Part shown: in pieces, positions 1 through 11,171 of the stretch
Position numbering within the stretch: position 1 is the stretch's first letter
Layout: the number at the start of each line of letters is the position of its first letter
Made by a program: the position numbers and the translations under genes
Notes under the pieces: generated by a model
Databases searched by the model: none
What the model saw: the letters and a program-made list of their open reading frames with translations, nothing else
What the model was told of the DNA's origin: nothing
Assembly: GCA_021596325.1 (NCBI GenBank)
Contig: JAKGDA010000027.1
Span: 310,001 to 374,000, forward strand
Reading direction: 5' to 3'
Length of the DNA stretch: 64,000 bases
DNA from: Parafenestella ontariensis
Taxonomy: Eukaryota > Ascomycota > Dothideomycetes > Pleosporales > Cucurbitariaceae

Positions 1-123
1 GTGTACTGACAGCACTACATACGCAAATACAATGCAGTGAGTTCCGAAGCTCATATCAGTGGAAGCTTTTCTCTTCCAGACCGGCCCGACAATCCAGCAC
101 GCAGAACTACTACCAACCTCTCG

Positions 124-1833
124 ATGGCGAGCTCACCGTCCGCCCTCGATCTTTCTTGGTCGTCACCTGAACTTACTCGCATGTTTGAGCAGTATTGGGC
201 CTCTGATCCAGCGTTCTCTGAGGAGACACTAGACGCTATACGTGACAGCACTGAGCCAGTAAGTCCTCCTCGGAAGTTGCCTCCGTCTCTGGAAAAGTAC
301 ATACTTAAGGCTGACTCGCCGATTGATTCCGAAAAGATCGATGGCAGCCCACACCCGCTGTTTGACTTTAAAAACTTCATCACCGACCTTCCAATGGAAG
401 AGGTTGAAGAACAGCTACTACCCGTGTTCCGGTTAGCTACTTGTCTCTTGACTAATGAGCGGACTCTAGAATGGCTTGCCCATGTCCGCTATGCACGCCT
501 CGAGGCTAGGGACGTAGGTCCAGCAGTGCTGTTACGGGATGCTGACCCATTCAGCCCAAGTGAGCTTCGCGCTGTCAAACGAGAGTTGAAACGGCTGGCT
601 GGTCAGGTCAAGTTCGGTTGGTTCGGAGACAGTCAAAAGCGCCACTCGAGCATGCTCGGTTTTTGCGCCAAGCGCGTGTGCAACCTCGTTGAGGAATTGG
701 ATCCCTTGCGCCAGTTCTCCACATATCCACCTGGGATATGGGATTATGACGAGGACTTGCACCCAAGTGTTTTCCTCAGCGTAGAATACTTTCATCAAGC
801 GCTGAAGCATCGTCACCACAACACTCCACAGTCTGTGCGACGCCGTCAGTATTTTCTGTTCGCCAGTACTATCGTCCATGAGTTGGTACATGTGTGGATT
901 GCCCACTGCCACCCCACCATTGTCGATGATGACGAGCCACTGATTTTTCCAACCGATGTGCTCCCAGAAGCAGGCGTGGCATGGGAAGACTTCATGTTTG
1001 GTGGAAGGCTGTCGGAAAGCAACAAATATCCCGAACATATCATTTCGTGTTCGTTCGCCAATATATATAGAGACCCACGGCATTACATGGACATGTACGT
1101 GCCCCAGGCTTGGGTCGACCAGTGGTTTCTCAAAAAGACATGGGCTGATTTCCCGAAGTTGCATGCTTCTGGTCAGCTGTATGCCCCCACTGTGGATCGA
1201 CAGCTGTTGATACATCACTTTGAGGTGAACCGCTTCTGCACCTCTCGGAAGCGGCAGCTCTCTTGCCTCTACATTTACGGGTACCTCGAAGGTAAGCCTT
1301 GCTGTGACGACGAATACTGCGCCGCGCGTGAGCCCGGTCTACACTCCCCGTGGCCTTCTAATCCGATGAAGTTTTGCAAAAAGCATCTTTCAGTTAGGGC
1401 TCGGGATATGAAGGCAGCAGAGGCTTGTGGGGTTGAAATTGTTTTAGAAGATTACGATGCTAAGGTTGAATTGATGCGGGCTCTTGACGCCAGTACTCCT
1501 GCCACGGAGACGAGTTCAGATCCGGAAGCACCGTCGAGCCCGGAAGAGCCACAGGAATCTGTGAGTTCAGAGGAAGAGGAGATCGTGAGCTCTGACGGGG
1601 AGTATGTGGATTCTGAGGAAGAGGGAACTGACAGTTCTGAGGAAGAGGTAACTGACAGTTCTGATGAAGAGGAAACTGACAGTTCTGGGGAAGATGGAAC
1701 TGTTAGTTCTGAGGAAGAGGAGTATATGAGTTCCGAGGACGAGGAGTTTGTAAATTCGGAGGAAGAGGAAACTGGGGGTTCCGAGGAAGAGGCCACGGTC
1801 AGTTCTGAGGAAGAGGCATATCCGGCTACTTGA
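124..1833 (+). CDS. Putative zinc metalloprotease-like protein with acidic Ser/Glu tail (paralog A)
   Basis: A 569-aa protein if it starts at the first in-frame ATG (124); the open frame reaches back to 37, but only through a GTG. It carries HELVH at about residues 252-256, the HExxH zinc-binding signature, followed about 25 residues later by PEAGVAWEDFMFGG, whose Glu could be a third ligand. The same block recurs in the gene at 4535, so the two are paralogs. A Cys-rich patch (CCDDEYC and a later FCKKH) precedes a tail of about 100 residues made of repeated SSEEEE-like units, which look like casein kinase II sites. No signal peptide or membrane segment is seen. The HExxH core suggests a gluzincin-type peptidase, but I do not recognise the family and activity is inference. 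It could also be a non-peptidase metal-binding protein. Confidence 0.7.
   Translation: MASSPSALDLSWSSPELTRMFEQYWASDPAFSEETLDAIRDSTEPVSPPRKLPPSLEKYILKADSPIDSEKIDGSPHPLFDFKNFITDLPMEEVEEQLLPVFRLATCLLTNERTLEWLAHVRYARLEARDVGPAVLLRDADPFSPSELRAVKRELKRLAGQVKFGWFGDSQKRHSSMLGFCAKRVCNLVEELDPLRQFSTYPPGIWDYDEDLHPSVFLSVEYFHQALKHRHHNTPQSVRRRQYFLFASTIVHELVHVWIAHCHPTIVDDDEPLIFPTDVLPEAGVAWEDFMFGGRLSESNKYPEHIISCSFANIYRDPRHYMDMYVPQAWVDQWFLKKTWADFPKLHASGQLYAPTVDRQLLIHHFEVNRFCTSRKRQLSCLYIYGYLEGKPCCDDEYCAAREPGLHSPWPSNPMKFCKKHLSVRARDMKAAEACGVEIVLEDYDAKVELMRALDASTPATETSSDPEAPSSPEEPQESVSSEEEEIVSSDGEYVDSEEEGTDSSEEEVTDSSDEEETDSSGEDGTVSSEEEEYMSSEDEEFVNSEEEETGGSEEEATVSSEEEAYPAT
1561..1825 (+). repeat. Minisatellite-like coding repeat (Ser-Ser-Glu-Glu-Glu units)
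   Basis: About a dozen imperfect copies of a 15-24 base unit built around agttctgaggaagag encode the acidic serine tail of the gene at 124. The units stay in frame and differ mostly by substitutions, as expected of a coding minisatellite that expands and contracts by whole codons. Confidence 0.8.
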
Positions 1834-3027
1834 AAGCTAGATTGTCTAGTTGCTTGAGGGAGATGCACCCCTCGTTGCGATTACTGCAGCTCTTCATACC
1901 ATTGGCTCACACTTCCTCAGCAGGTAGGTGTTCGTGAATATCTCTCGATCGCCTTCGCCTCCAAGAGAACCTGACGAGCTATCGCTAGTCTTTGCAGCCC
2001 TTTGAAAAAAAATGAGACACTTGTGATTACCCTGCTTTGATCTGCTAGGCTGTTTTCAATGTGTTTGTCGAAGAGTGTCCCGATTTTGTCGCGAAGGTGG
2101 TGTTTGGTGTAGTCTGAGAGCGGTGATGTTTGTGATTACGTCGCAGCTTCATGATTTCAATGATCAATAGCCGGTTTCTGTCAATTAATGATATCCCCGT
2201 CTTTGGCTTACGACCTATGAACTCTGGTGACTGATCAAAACTATGCCGATGGAGTTTAAGCAGGTATTGGGCAATGGAAGAACCACAGCAGTAAGCGAGG
2301 CTTCATCTTCCGCCTGGGCGCACCTCGAGTGCAAACAAGCTTTCATCTCCACATAACAAACCCTGACCCAGACACAAATTTCTGTTCCTGAGGCTCGTTG
2401 CCGCTCCCATACTGTAAACGCTATGCCAAATTAGGCAATGAGACGCCTCTCTAACACGCCAAGCTTTAGCCAAGCTCATGCGTAACAGCGCCCTGGTTTG
2501 AACTACCGACGTCAAAAGCGTCTCGTAACCCTGTTCTTCACGAAAATCGACCCTTTCAGGACATTCAGGATTAACGAACCGCAGTGCGGCGACACGCAAC
2601 GTCTGTGGCGGCACATCGTGGCCTTCCGACTCGTGGGGAAACTTTTTAGAGATCCCGCTACGCGCCATCGCGAAGGGTGCATACAGCTTAATGCCTCGTT
2701 CGCGTATGAGAAGTCGCCTTGTGAGCCTTGAAGGCTAACATGATCTTGTTCTGGGCGCATTGAAAGGAGCCTGCGGACGGAGAATTTGAATGAGGCAGGG
2801 TTAGCCTACCGTGCAGCGTGTACAACCGAGAAGGTATAAGAACGCATGATGAATCCGCATCTTAAGTTTCCTACTATCATCAAGCGTTTTCAATCATTCT
2901 CATCTGTTCTTCCAAACTTTCCGGCTTGACGCTGTGACCTCCCGTTTTTTTACATTCTTTTTCTCGAGTCCAGCTGTGCTGCCTCTTTCCACTCCCTTCT
3001 TAACGTATATATACATTATCCAACATC
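1834..3027. other. Intergenic region
   Basis: Separates paralog A from the small secreted protein gene. A 121-codon minus-strand frame with an ATG (2303-2668) gives a protein-like but unrecognised sequence; without similarity or splice support I do not call it a gene. The last 100 bases before 3028 are pyrimidine-rich with a tatatata tract, typical of a fungal core promoter. No repeat or RNA gene was seen. Confidence 0.5.
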
Positions 3028-3603
3028 ATGCATTTCCAGTCCTTCACTGTCCTCTCCCTGGCCGCATTCGCTGTCGCCGCGCCTACACTCAAGGTCCGAC
3101 AGAGCGGCCCCGTCCTTGCGGACACAACCTATAACGACATTTCCATCTCAGGTGGCAAGGCCGGAAACGCTGAAGCAGAGGCCCTAGCCGTCTTCTCGGC
3201 GCTGGATCTCAACGATCTCGCGAACATCGACCCCGCCGACATCGATTTCCTCGGCGCAGTCAACGACGTTGCAAACGACGCGGAAGTCGAGGCTTTCAAC
3301 ACCGCGATTGAGGCTGCTTCTGGTGATGAGGCAGACCAGATCCAGGTACGAGTTCCTTTTACTCTTCTCTTCTTGATTTCTTACTAATCCGTGTTGCAGA
3401 ACGGCAAGATCAAGAACAAGGTCTTGAAGCTGATGGCTTCCAAGATCGAGCTCGGGGCCCGCCTAGCCCAAGGCGACGATGTCGCCGACAAGCTTGATGA
3501 GGAGACGACAAAGTTGAACAACAACATTGCCTTGGACGAAAAGGCCGCTGGCCAGACATCCATTGCGGAGCCTTTCGATGGCACGATCTCTGGTAGCGCT
3601 TAA
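3028..3603 (+). CDS. Small secreted protein (effector-like), two exons
   Basis: Exons 3028-3345 and 3400-3603 join across a 54-nt intron (GTACGA...TTGCAG, with a TACTAAT branch site) to give 173 aa. Residues 1-18 form a clean signal peptide (MHFQSFTVLSLAAFAVAA) ending in an Ala-x-Ala type site, followed by a KVR that could be a Kex2-like processing site. The mature part is acidic, Ala/Asp-rich, predicted mostly helical, and has no cysteine pair. It resembles the many small secreted proteins of plant-associated dothideomycetes, but I recognise no named family; the effector label rests only on size and secretion. It lies between the two metalloprotease-like paralogs on the same strand. Confidence 0.75.
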
Positions 3604-4534
3604 TTAGCGGTACGACGGCTGCTGGAATTGCCACCGGCGCGACCAGCAATTGGCGGATGCCAGAGATGGCAACTAGTTTGTTTGGCCTTGTATGCTGGAC
3701 ATTTATTGCAAGGTACTTCACCGAGATATAATTCCCCGAGCGAGCAAGCTCAGATGAATTTATCTGTATTTGCTAGCACGACTGCGATGCTAAGTCGCTT
3801 TGTTGATATAATTGAAGAAATCAAAGTCTCATTCCCATCAAAACTGGAACATGGCCCTTGCGTAGCCCGTTTCCCTTTTCTCTCTTTGCTTCCAGACAAA
3901 TTTCAAGCGTTCGTTTCTGCCTACCTATATATTATCGCGGGTGCGCTCTTCTACTGTTCGAAGTCCTGCCGGGCAGCAGGATGTCACGTGCAGCACCTAT
4001 ATTCCATCGTTGCTCTGCGAAACCTTCCGTCATCATTATTACAACACCGCCTCTACCCTTTACTAATAGTTCTGGCGAGCTATAAATAATTATTTTATTC
4101 TCTCCTGCCTATACAGATCGTACCAGGCAGGTTCAAGAGAGATCATCCACAATTCTTCCCCCTCAAAGTATATTCCACATTCCAGAATTTTATATGCTTA
4201 GGCCTGCAAGGCATCTTCCATCATGTATATATATGCTATAATGGCTTCGCTTAAGCTCCACCTGCGTCGGACTCGCGGTCGATTCACTAGAGATTAGCAC
4301 AATGCTATTGTCTAGCAGAGATAGTATGCCCGCACCATGTGAAAGCCAAGTTGCTATGCATCCATCGTTACCAGGTGCGCGAGTTGTGTATTCACTAAGT
4401 CATAGTTGTAGTAAGGTCCAACGACGGGTCCTATGATCTTTAAATGGTAACTTTCTCTAGTCTCCTTCTATCCATCACTTCAACCCGATTCTCAACTCCC
4501 GCAACAGGAACTGTTAAACTTGGAAGCCCTCAAC
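3604..4534. other. Intergenic region
   Basis: Promoter side of metalloprotease-like paralog B and 3' end of the secreted-protein gene. AT-richer than its neighbours around 3780-4220. The only open frames are short overlapping ones without recognisable content. Nothing else seen. Confidence 0.5.
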
Positions 4535-6475
4535 ATGTCGACCACACACAACATGAAAACCACTCCCCTACCACCACTATCGTGGGAGGAAAATTCTCAG
4601 TTGCAGGATCTGTTTTACGACTACTGGGATGGTTTGATGGAAGATCAGTACCAGCGGTCTTTCGATTCCGATACTCCTGACCTAGATGACTACCAAGATG
4701 AATTCGAAGACTTCTACCGAGACAATGGCTACACTTCTGTCTCCATGCCAGACTCAGAGAGCATATTGGATAACGACGTCCACCCGATATTTGGTGAGGC
4801 CAATTGGATTCTCCCGTTTGGCGACATCTCTGATTATCATAAGAAGGTTTTACCTGCATTACGACTTGCTTCCAAATTCTTGGATGACCCGCACATGTTG
4901 AAGTGGTGGATTCATTTACGATACGGTCAACCGGGGATTGAGCGCGGGTGGGTGGGCATCAAGGAAGATGCGGAAGAACACGCCCCGGAAGCCATTGAGA
5001 ACATTAGGGATGAGCTTCGAAAAGTCGCTGGGAAAGTTAAATTTACATTTCTCAACGGTCTAGACATGGAACCATATGATGGTATGTGTATGCCCAATCT
5101 ACAAAATCTACGGAGCATACTTGAGAAGAACACTGAGAGAGCAAGAGGGTTTTTTTCTGAGAGACTATGGTACAACCCGTGGGACTTGTCCCTGCGGCCA
5201 ACGATTGTACTCCGCGAGTTCTATTACTGGGACATGTACGCATCCTTGTCTCCAGGTGCTCGGCTTCAGAAATACTTTTCCCTGGCTAAAATGCTCGTGC
5301 ATGAACTCGCCCATGCATGCACTATGTTGTGGCAGCCAAGGATCTCACGCTTTGTCGAGCCACTAATTCAACCCACAGACCATTTCCCAGAGGCTGGTTT
5401 ATCCTGGGAACAATTTGCTTTCGGTGGTCTTATATTGACTGGCGACAGCGCGGGCACAGCTATCTGTACTGAGGTCGACCATGCGTATCCGTCTACCACA
5501 CCAATTCCCTTGCCACTGAGTGTCCCAACACCGGCGGAATATATCACCCAGTGGTTTCTCAGAGACACATGGGATCACCTCCAAGACCGACTCGGCCAGC
5601 TGAAGGTACCGACTATTCGTCAGCAAGCCACTATCTACACAATCGTTCGCCTCCTCGGTCCCTTTGGGAGCATACCCCGAACGGTACTCTACTTAAATGG
5701 AGAGGACAGTGCGGGTATGAAATTCGATGATGACATGGAAACCAGACATCAGCTAACTGAGAACCTGCTCCATATTACGAAAGTCGAAGAGGAACGAGAT
5801 CATTTTGATACCGGCTCTCAGCCGATAAGTCATGAAAACCCTCCAGAAAGTGTCAAGGACCCAATGGCAACAGTCAATGAACGAGAGGCGTCACAGCCGA
5901 ACAACGAATCGCAAAGCTTGGAACTCACGCCGTCGAAGAATTCTAAGTGGCCAACTACGTCAGCCGAGGTCATCTCACTGTACGAGAGGATATGGGCGAA
6001 AGACGTCGAGAAGTCAACAAAGATGACCTGGGCAATCCCGCATAGCTATACCAAACCGCATTGCTACAGTGGTCTCACAAAGCTTTGTTGCCCATATTCT
6101 CAGATCGACCCGGACGCTGAACTGGAAGGCATTGACTTGCAGGCGAATGAAGAGACAAAGAAAGTATACTTCTCTCCGGTTCATCCTTGTCGGGAATGTG
6201 CTCCCTACTGTCAAAGCTTGTACCATGAGCACAAGATGCCAGCTGTGTCGTTCTCCCAGCGCCTCATGACAGGGGTGAAACTGAAGCGCGCGCATTTGAG
6301 ATTAGTCAACGGGCCGCTTGTGAGTGATGTCTTCGTTCGGCCATCTCAGGGAAGGATGAGGTTGCGGCGACGTCAGCTCTTGCGTAGGTTTGACCGGGCG
6401 GATTTAACGCTGGACGACCATGACCCTCAGACTCGGACTCCAAGCCTTCGCAAGCTCTTTGGTCATGAAGAGTAG
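4535..6475 (+). CDS. Putative zinc metalloprotease-like protein (paralog B)
   Basis: A 646-aa single-exon protein starting at ATG 4535 (the frame opens at a TTG 15 bases upstream). It is a clear paralog of the gene at 124: HELAH at about residues 256-260, then EPLIQPTDHFPEAGLSWEQF, matching the paralog's EPLIFPTDVLPEAGVAWEDF, and a shared YITQWFLRDTW / WVDQWFLKKTW block. Its N-terminal 70 residues are rich in Asp, Glu and Tyr. The C-terminal half has two Cys pairs (CCPYS and CRECAPYC) that might bind a metal, and a basic end, instead of the Ser/Glu repeat tail of paralog A. Zinc-dependent peptidase activity is inferred from HExxH only. There is no signal peptide, so it probably acts inside the cell. 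Confidence 0.7.
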   Translation: MSTTHNMKTTPLPPLSWEENSQLQDLFYDYWDGLMEDQYQRSFDSDTPDLDDYQDEFEDFYRDNGYTSVSMPDSESILDNDVHPIFGEANWILPFGDISDYHKKVLPALRLASKFLDDPHMLKWWIHLRYGQPGIERGWVGIKEDAEEHAPEAIENIRDELRKVAGKVKFTFLNGLDMEPYDGMCMPNLQNLRSILEKNTERARGFFSERLWYNPWDLSLRPTIVLREFYYWDMYASLSPGARLQKYFSLAKMLVHELAHACTMLWQPRISRFVEPLIQPTDHFPEAGLSWEQFAFGGLILTGDSAGTAICTEVDHAYPSTTPIPLPLSVPTPAEYITQWFLRDTWDHLQDRLGQLKVPTIRQQATIYTIVRLLGPFGSIPRTVLYLNGEDSAGMKFDDDMETRHQLTENLLHITKVEEERDHFDTGSQPISHENPPESVKDPMATVNEREASQPNNESQSLELTPSKNSKWPTTSAEVISLYERIWAKDVEKSTKMTWAIPHSYTKPHCYSGLTKLCCPYSQIDPDAELEGIDLQANEETKKVYFSPVHPCRECAPYCQSLYHEHKMPAVSFSQRLMTGVKLKRAHLRLVNGPLVSDVFVRPSQGRMRLRRRQLLRRFDRADLTLDDHDPQTRTPSLRKLFGHEE

Positions 6476-6635
6476 GTCGATGTAGAAGATAGAACGTATG
6501 TCTTTTGAGTAAGTCGGAGAATCTGATGCGTTACGAAACATCCGGTACTCTCGTTCCAGTAAAGTCAGAATTCCAAAAAATACGCTAGAATCATACGGAA
6601 AGGATAGGTAAGTCCCAATGATACGTGATGACGAG

Positions 6636-8546
6636 TCATATAATGTTAAACACAGTGCAAGCGAATTCCTTTTCTGCCCTTGCGATATTCCCGTTACTCC
6701 ATGGGTCCATCCATCCTTCCAGAAAACAGGTTCCCAAGACTCTAGTCATCTCACGCTCGCCTCTAAGCGCTATTGGATTTGAGCATCCATAAGCAAGGCA
6801 AATATGATCTCCACAACGCAAGTAGCTTCCCAGTGCAAATCGGCCAGATCGTGTCATCCACAGAGTGCGGCCACGCATGACTTGCATCATGTCTGGCTGA
6901 ATATATGGACTAACCAGTATGCAACAGCCATCTGCCTTGAGCGCATGCTGTAGTCTTTGCATGGTAGGTATCGGAGCAAGGCCAAGGTCAACGGCGAATT
7001 CAGCAAGTCCAGTACCTTCACGTTTATGCCTTGACCGCCAAGAGGACTTGTGTTCAAGAGACCACTTTATATCATTCCAGGCCTCGATGCAGCGGTTCAA
7101 CATTGCATATAGATTGTCCGCGATAGTTTTCCAGGACGACGACAGAGAGCCTATTTCGGTGTCGACTTGATCGAGGACAAATCCGTGAGCCTGTATCATC
7201 CGTTCCTCCTCGCCCGCGCAGTAAATCGTGCCACGATAGTATGTGGTTTGAGTTGGGATGAATTGAGGATACAGCTTTGGGGATGATTTGGCCAATCGTC
7301 GAAAGTCGGCATTTGATCGTTCAAACGGTATGACGAGGTGCCGTTCCCGGAAGTCCGGGGTCCAGGTCGGAATTCCTACATTGTCTATTGTGGACTCCGT
7401 AGCCCTGGGAATAACTTCGAAGATATCCAGGCTACAGGTTCCCTCTATTATCGAGATGGTGGTATTGATCATAGCTACTTCCAGGGAAGAACCATACGAT
7501 GGTGTCAGATTGATACACGTATCGGAGTTAAGCCCGAAGAACGCGTACAGCCGATCGAGCTCCTCTGATGTTTTCGCCGTGGGTGCCAAGAGAGACAACG
7601 TCTGCTCAATGGGCGGGGGAGAGAGAATGTCTTTCCGGCGCTGTTGACGGCAACGAAGATGCATGGTGTCTATGGTATTTACTACTGCGTTGAACCCATC
7701 TATACCTCTAGCCTGGAGGTTGACCAATGTATGGAGTTCCCAAAGAGACATAGTACGCGCTAGATGCGGAAGCGTTGACATTGTGGCCAGAATGAACAAC
7801 GCTGACGGGGATAGCACGATTTCCTGGAAGACCCACGCTCTTTGGAACCACGGTACCTGTAGTACTTCAATAAAGGAATTTCCCGTAGAGGAATTGCCAG
7901 ATCCAATCACCTTGCGCACACGGTACTTAAGATGTATCATACGTGGACGTCTTGGGACCAAGTTGTGTTTTGATGATCGGCTCTGTTCAAGATGGTCTGC
8001 GAAAGAAAGTCCAACCTCGAATGCGGCCAGTCGACCAAGCCATACAAGAACGCGAAAACACGAAGTGTAAATTCGGCCCATGAGCTTGACTTGATGACCT
8101 CGCTCGTTTCTGTCGTCTTGATCGATACAAATCTGATCGATCCACAGGTATCCGGTTGAACATTGTCTTTCCACGTAAACGAAAGCTTCTTTCAATAGCT
8201 TGGTCGTTCGCAAAAGTTTGCCGTTCTTAAGTGTCACCATCTCACTCCGATCAGTCGTACCCCATACATAGGAAAGAGTCTCGTAAGGGGGAGCTTGATC
8301 TATTGTTGTTTGAATCATCGAGTAATGGCACGGAGCGTACGTATCGTCAGGCTCAGGCTGACGTTCAATTTGCAAAAGTCGAAAGCTCGATGGTGTGTCC
8401 AGCTTTTGGTAGTTATAGAACAGATTCTGAATCGCTTAATACAGTCGTTTGATCTTGATATAGGGGTTGACTACCGGATGAGCCCACTGGTGGTTCACAA
8501 GATAGGACGCAGGAGGCTCTGGTGATACTTGGTCAGGCTGAGACAT
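6636..8546 (-). CDS. HET-domain (heterokaryon incompatibility) protein, start uncertain
   Basis: The HET domain is clear: YETLSYVWG, then YLWIDQICIDQDD and RIYTSCFRVLVWLG in the usual order and spacing. Such proteins trigger cell death or growth arrest when incompatible strains fuse. The long open frame (6636-8375) begins at a TTG; in the same frame upstream lie YQKLDTPSSFRLLQIE, a typical HET lead-in, and an ATG at 8546. A TAA at 8436-8438 (codon 37) separates that ATG from the domain. A 48-nt in-frame GT-AG segment (8427-8474) would remove it, giving exons 8475-8546 and 6636-8426 and a 620-aa product; its donor (GTAGTC) and branch site are weak. Otherwise the TAA is a CAA-to-TAA nonsense change. 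The C terminus shows no NACHT or ankyrin region. Confidence 0.75.
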
Positions 8547-9476
8547 CTTGCGGAGAAGTGGCGGTAGCTGGCTCTAATTTTTGAGCTGGAAGACGGTAAG
8601 CTGGAGTAAGTGGAGTAAGTAATGAGCTTTGCTATGCTGAAGCAATAGGTAGACTCCAATGCGTGACATAGCTGAACAGGTCATCAGCTGGGCACTGGAA
8701 TACGAGACCAACGCCAAGGCGCTACGGAGGCGAACCGTGCACATCCGTATTGTAGCTTTTCAGCTCACGCCTGATATTACCCACCTGGTTGACGCTCAAC
8801 TCCCGGATCAACGTGTGCTGGAAAGGTATCTTAACCACGCAAATCTACACAATTTTCTACCTATAACGTACCTCACGGCTAAGTCGCCTACCTGCGCCAT
8901 GCCCCTATCCGATCACCTCAATCTATATTGCTTACCATTACTTTGATACCGTAAATAGAGAGGAAGTAGTTTTCTACTTTTGACATTACTTGCGAGCCGC
9001 GTGCTCGCTTCTCAACGTATCACGACACGCGTATCCACATCGCAACCAGCATAGAGGTCATTGAACGAAGCCGCGGCTACCGACGGAGAGTCATACATTC
9101 ACAGATTCAAGAGCAGCATAAGTTTGTGACAAAAGCCTTTTTTGTTATCATTATTTCAATGTTTGATGAGAAAACTTGACCCCCACAAAGCTATACAGCT
9201 ATCAATCAGGAGTCAAGTTGCCATGTCAGACCCAAACTCCAAACGCCAACAGATACGTGGACTCTATCGACTAAGCCCTGCAGTATACACTGCGCAGCTA
9301 GGTATGAGGTACGGTACCATAAGCTCACCCGTGAGTCAAAAAGAAATCAATAAAGAGAAAGACGCCCCAAGATGCTATCCAAAACATGCCAGTCGATACC
9401 AACTAAGGCAGAAAAGACCAGCGAAGACGTGGCGAGACCCGATTGCGTAAAATGCAGTCACTCCTAGTCCCCCTTC
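8547..9476. other. Intergenic region
   Basis: Upstream of the HET gene at 6636 and downstream of the minus-strand Ser-rich gene at 9477. Two ATG-led plus-strand frames of 95 and 102 codons (8659-8946, 9142-9450) have no recognisable content and are not called. Nothing else seen. Confidence 0.45.
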
Positions 9477-10154
9477 TTACTGAATGCGCCGACCATTATA
9501 CGTGACCCGAACACGCTCGTACTCAACAGTCACATTGTGTTCAGTCGGACGGCGCATAGACTCAGACGAAGGAACCCGAATCAACACACCACCGTGATGA
9601 CGGCTAGAAGACTGCAAGTGCGACGGCTGAGCACGAACAAGCTCACCACCATGCTGACGGCTAGAACCCGGTGCGCGAGACGAGGAAGTAGAAGCCCGAC
9701 GAGACGACTGAGCGGGTGCAGGCGCAGCGACAGGGACCATAGCCATTGAAGACGAACGGCCTGATGAGCGGGATGCAGAGGGCGCACCAGGAGCGCGCGA
9801 ACTACCAGCAGGGGGAGGATGACGCGACGAGCTGGACTGATGCGTATAGCCGGCCTGAGGCACCTCGAGGATCGGAGCCAGGCGCTGGCGCTCAGGGGCC
9901 GCTTGGCCGTGACCGTTCATGCGGCTAGTAGAGCCGGATGAGGAGCGGTGCGAGGATTGACGAACGGCACCGGCTGGAGCGGCGGTGCCGGAGCCCATGC
10001 TAGCTAGACCAGTAGGGGCAGCAGGGCGAGAGGCGTGGTGTGAAGAGGAGGACACATGTTGGCGTGACGAAGAAGGCTGCTGCGACGAAGAGTGTTGACG
10101 CGAAGCCGACGAAGGCTGGCGAGAAGCGGAAGCAGAAGCGCGGTGGCTAGACAT
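9477..10154 (-). CDS. Ser/Ala/His-rich intrinsically disordered protein
   Basis: A 225-aa single-exon frame with an ATG at 10154. Composition is extreme: Ser, Arg, Ala, Pro, His and Gln dominate, with repeats of SSRxH/SSRQH and SASRQPSS type through residues 1-200. Only the last 25 residues (EHNVTVEYERVRVTYNGRR) look ordered. There is no signal peptide or membrane segment. I do not recognise a family. Consistent ATG, length and codon use support a real gene, but low-complexity frames can be fortuitous. Confidence 0.55.
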   Translation of the reverse strand: MSSHRASASASRQPSSASRQHSSSQQPSSSRQHVSSSSHHASRPAAPTGLASMGSGTAAPAGAVRQSSHRSSSGSTSRMNGHGQAAPERQRLAPILEVPQAGYTHQSSSSRHPPPAGSSRAPGAPSASRSSGRSSSMAMVPVAAPAPAQSSRRASTSSSRAPGSSRQHGGELVRAQPSHLQSSSRHHGGVLIRVPSSESMRRPTEHNVTVEYERVRVTYNGRRIQ

Positions 10155-11171
10155 GTTGCTGATGTTGTTTGAGATTCAAGTTTCTTTCGTATTTGAAGTT
10201 GTCTGTGTCGTAGGCAGGATGCTTCGGTCTTTCAAGCTCTTGGTTGAAAGGCTTCGTTGTGAGTGCGTGATGAGAGAGTCTGGGAAGAATGTCCGCCGAT
10301 GCTTTTGTATCTGGAGGCTCGCCATAGACGTAGGCGTACAATGCTCACTGTGACCTGATGGGAGCTGTTAGGAAGGACATTGTGGAGGGACTTTGGAGTG
10401 GGTGACACGGGAGGTAGGGGCAGAGGATACGGTACATGTACGTTGACATAGTGAAGTTTTGATCTTGGGAACTTGGAAAGGTTTACTATGGTGGATCGGG
10501 TAGTGAGCGATGTAGCTGACGGGTAAGTGAATGCACAAAGGGATGTTGGTTATAGCTGGTACACGTGTTCGCTGCGTTGTTTTCTAGGGAGTGACAGCGT
10601 GATTACCGTCATAATTACATGACAGTGTGTATTAGGGAACGATTTGTAGGACACTACCGAAGCAAAGTCACTGGTTTACACAATGTCCGTGTGAAAGAAG
10701 ATTAGGGAAGGTGAGAAGTATCATCGTCAGTATGGCCTCGCTGGATGGATAGTGTAATGTTACGTCTATTGCTACGTTGGCGCGTTGAAGTTTGTAACGT
10801 GTGCAAAATGATTTATCCTTTTTGCATTCTTTAGACTTGTATAATATGTGCAGGAGACTAAACTCGAATTAGCTTCCCTCCAAGATGCTTGATTTGTGTC
10901 TGAGAAGTTCATCCATTGACCTCGTCACAGTGACCTGTGGCCTAGTAGGTATTCGCTACATTGTAGATGAACGAAGTGTGTTCACCTGCAGGTAGCACCT
11001 GGCCCAGACTACGCAGTGGACATACCCACGTGGTAGCCACACACTTCGCACAGCATGTCCACACTCTATACTCTCACAATGCCTTCTCATTACCCCTATA
11101 ACGTTAAATCTCCCACTCCCCCATCTCTCACCATTCGAGCCTACCCGACCCAACTCCCTCACACATCCACA
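10155..11171. promoter_or_regulatory. Divergent intergenic region
   Basis: Lies between the head-to-head Ser-rich gene (minus) and kinase gene (plus), so it should hold both promoters. The last 120 bases before 11172 are CT-rich, as in many fungal promoters, and include an upstream in-frame ATG at 11055. No specific operator recognised. Confidence 0.45.

Noticed and set aside
2303..2668. ATG-led 121-codon minus-strand frame in the spacer after paralog A
   Set aside because: Looks protein-like but has no motif and overlaps comparable frames on the other strand; no splice or promoter support.
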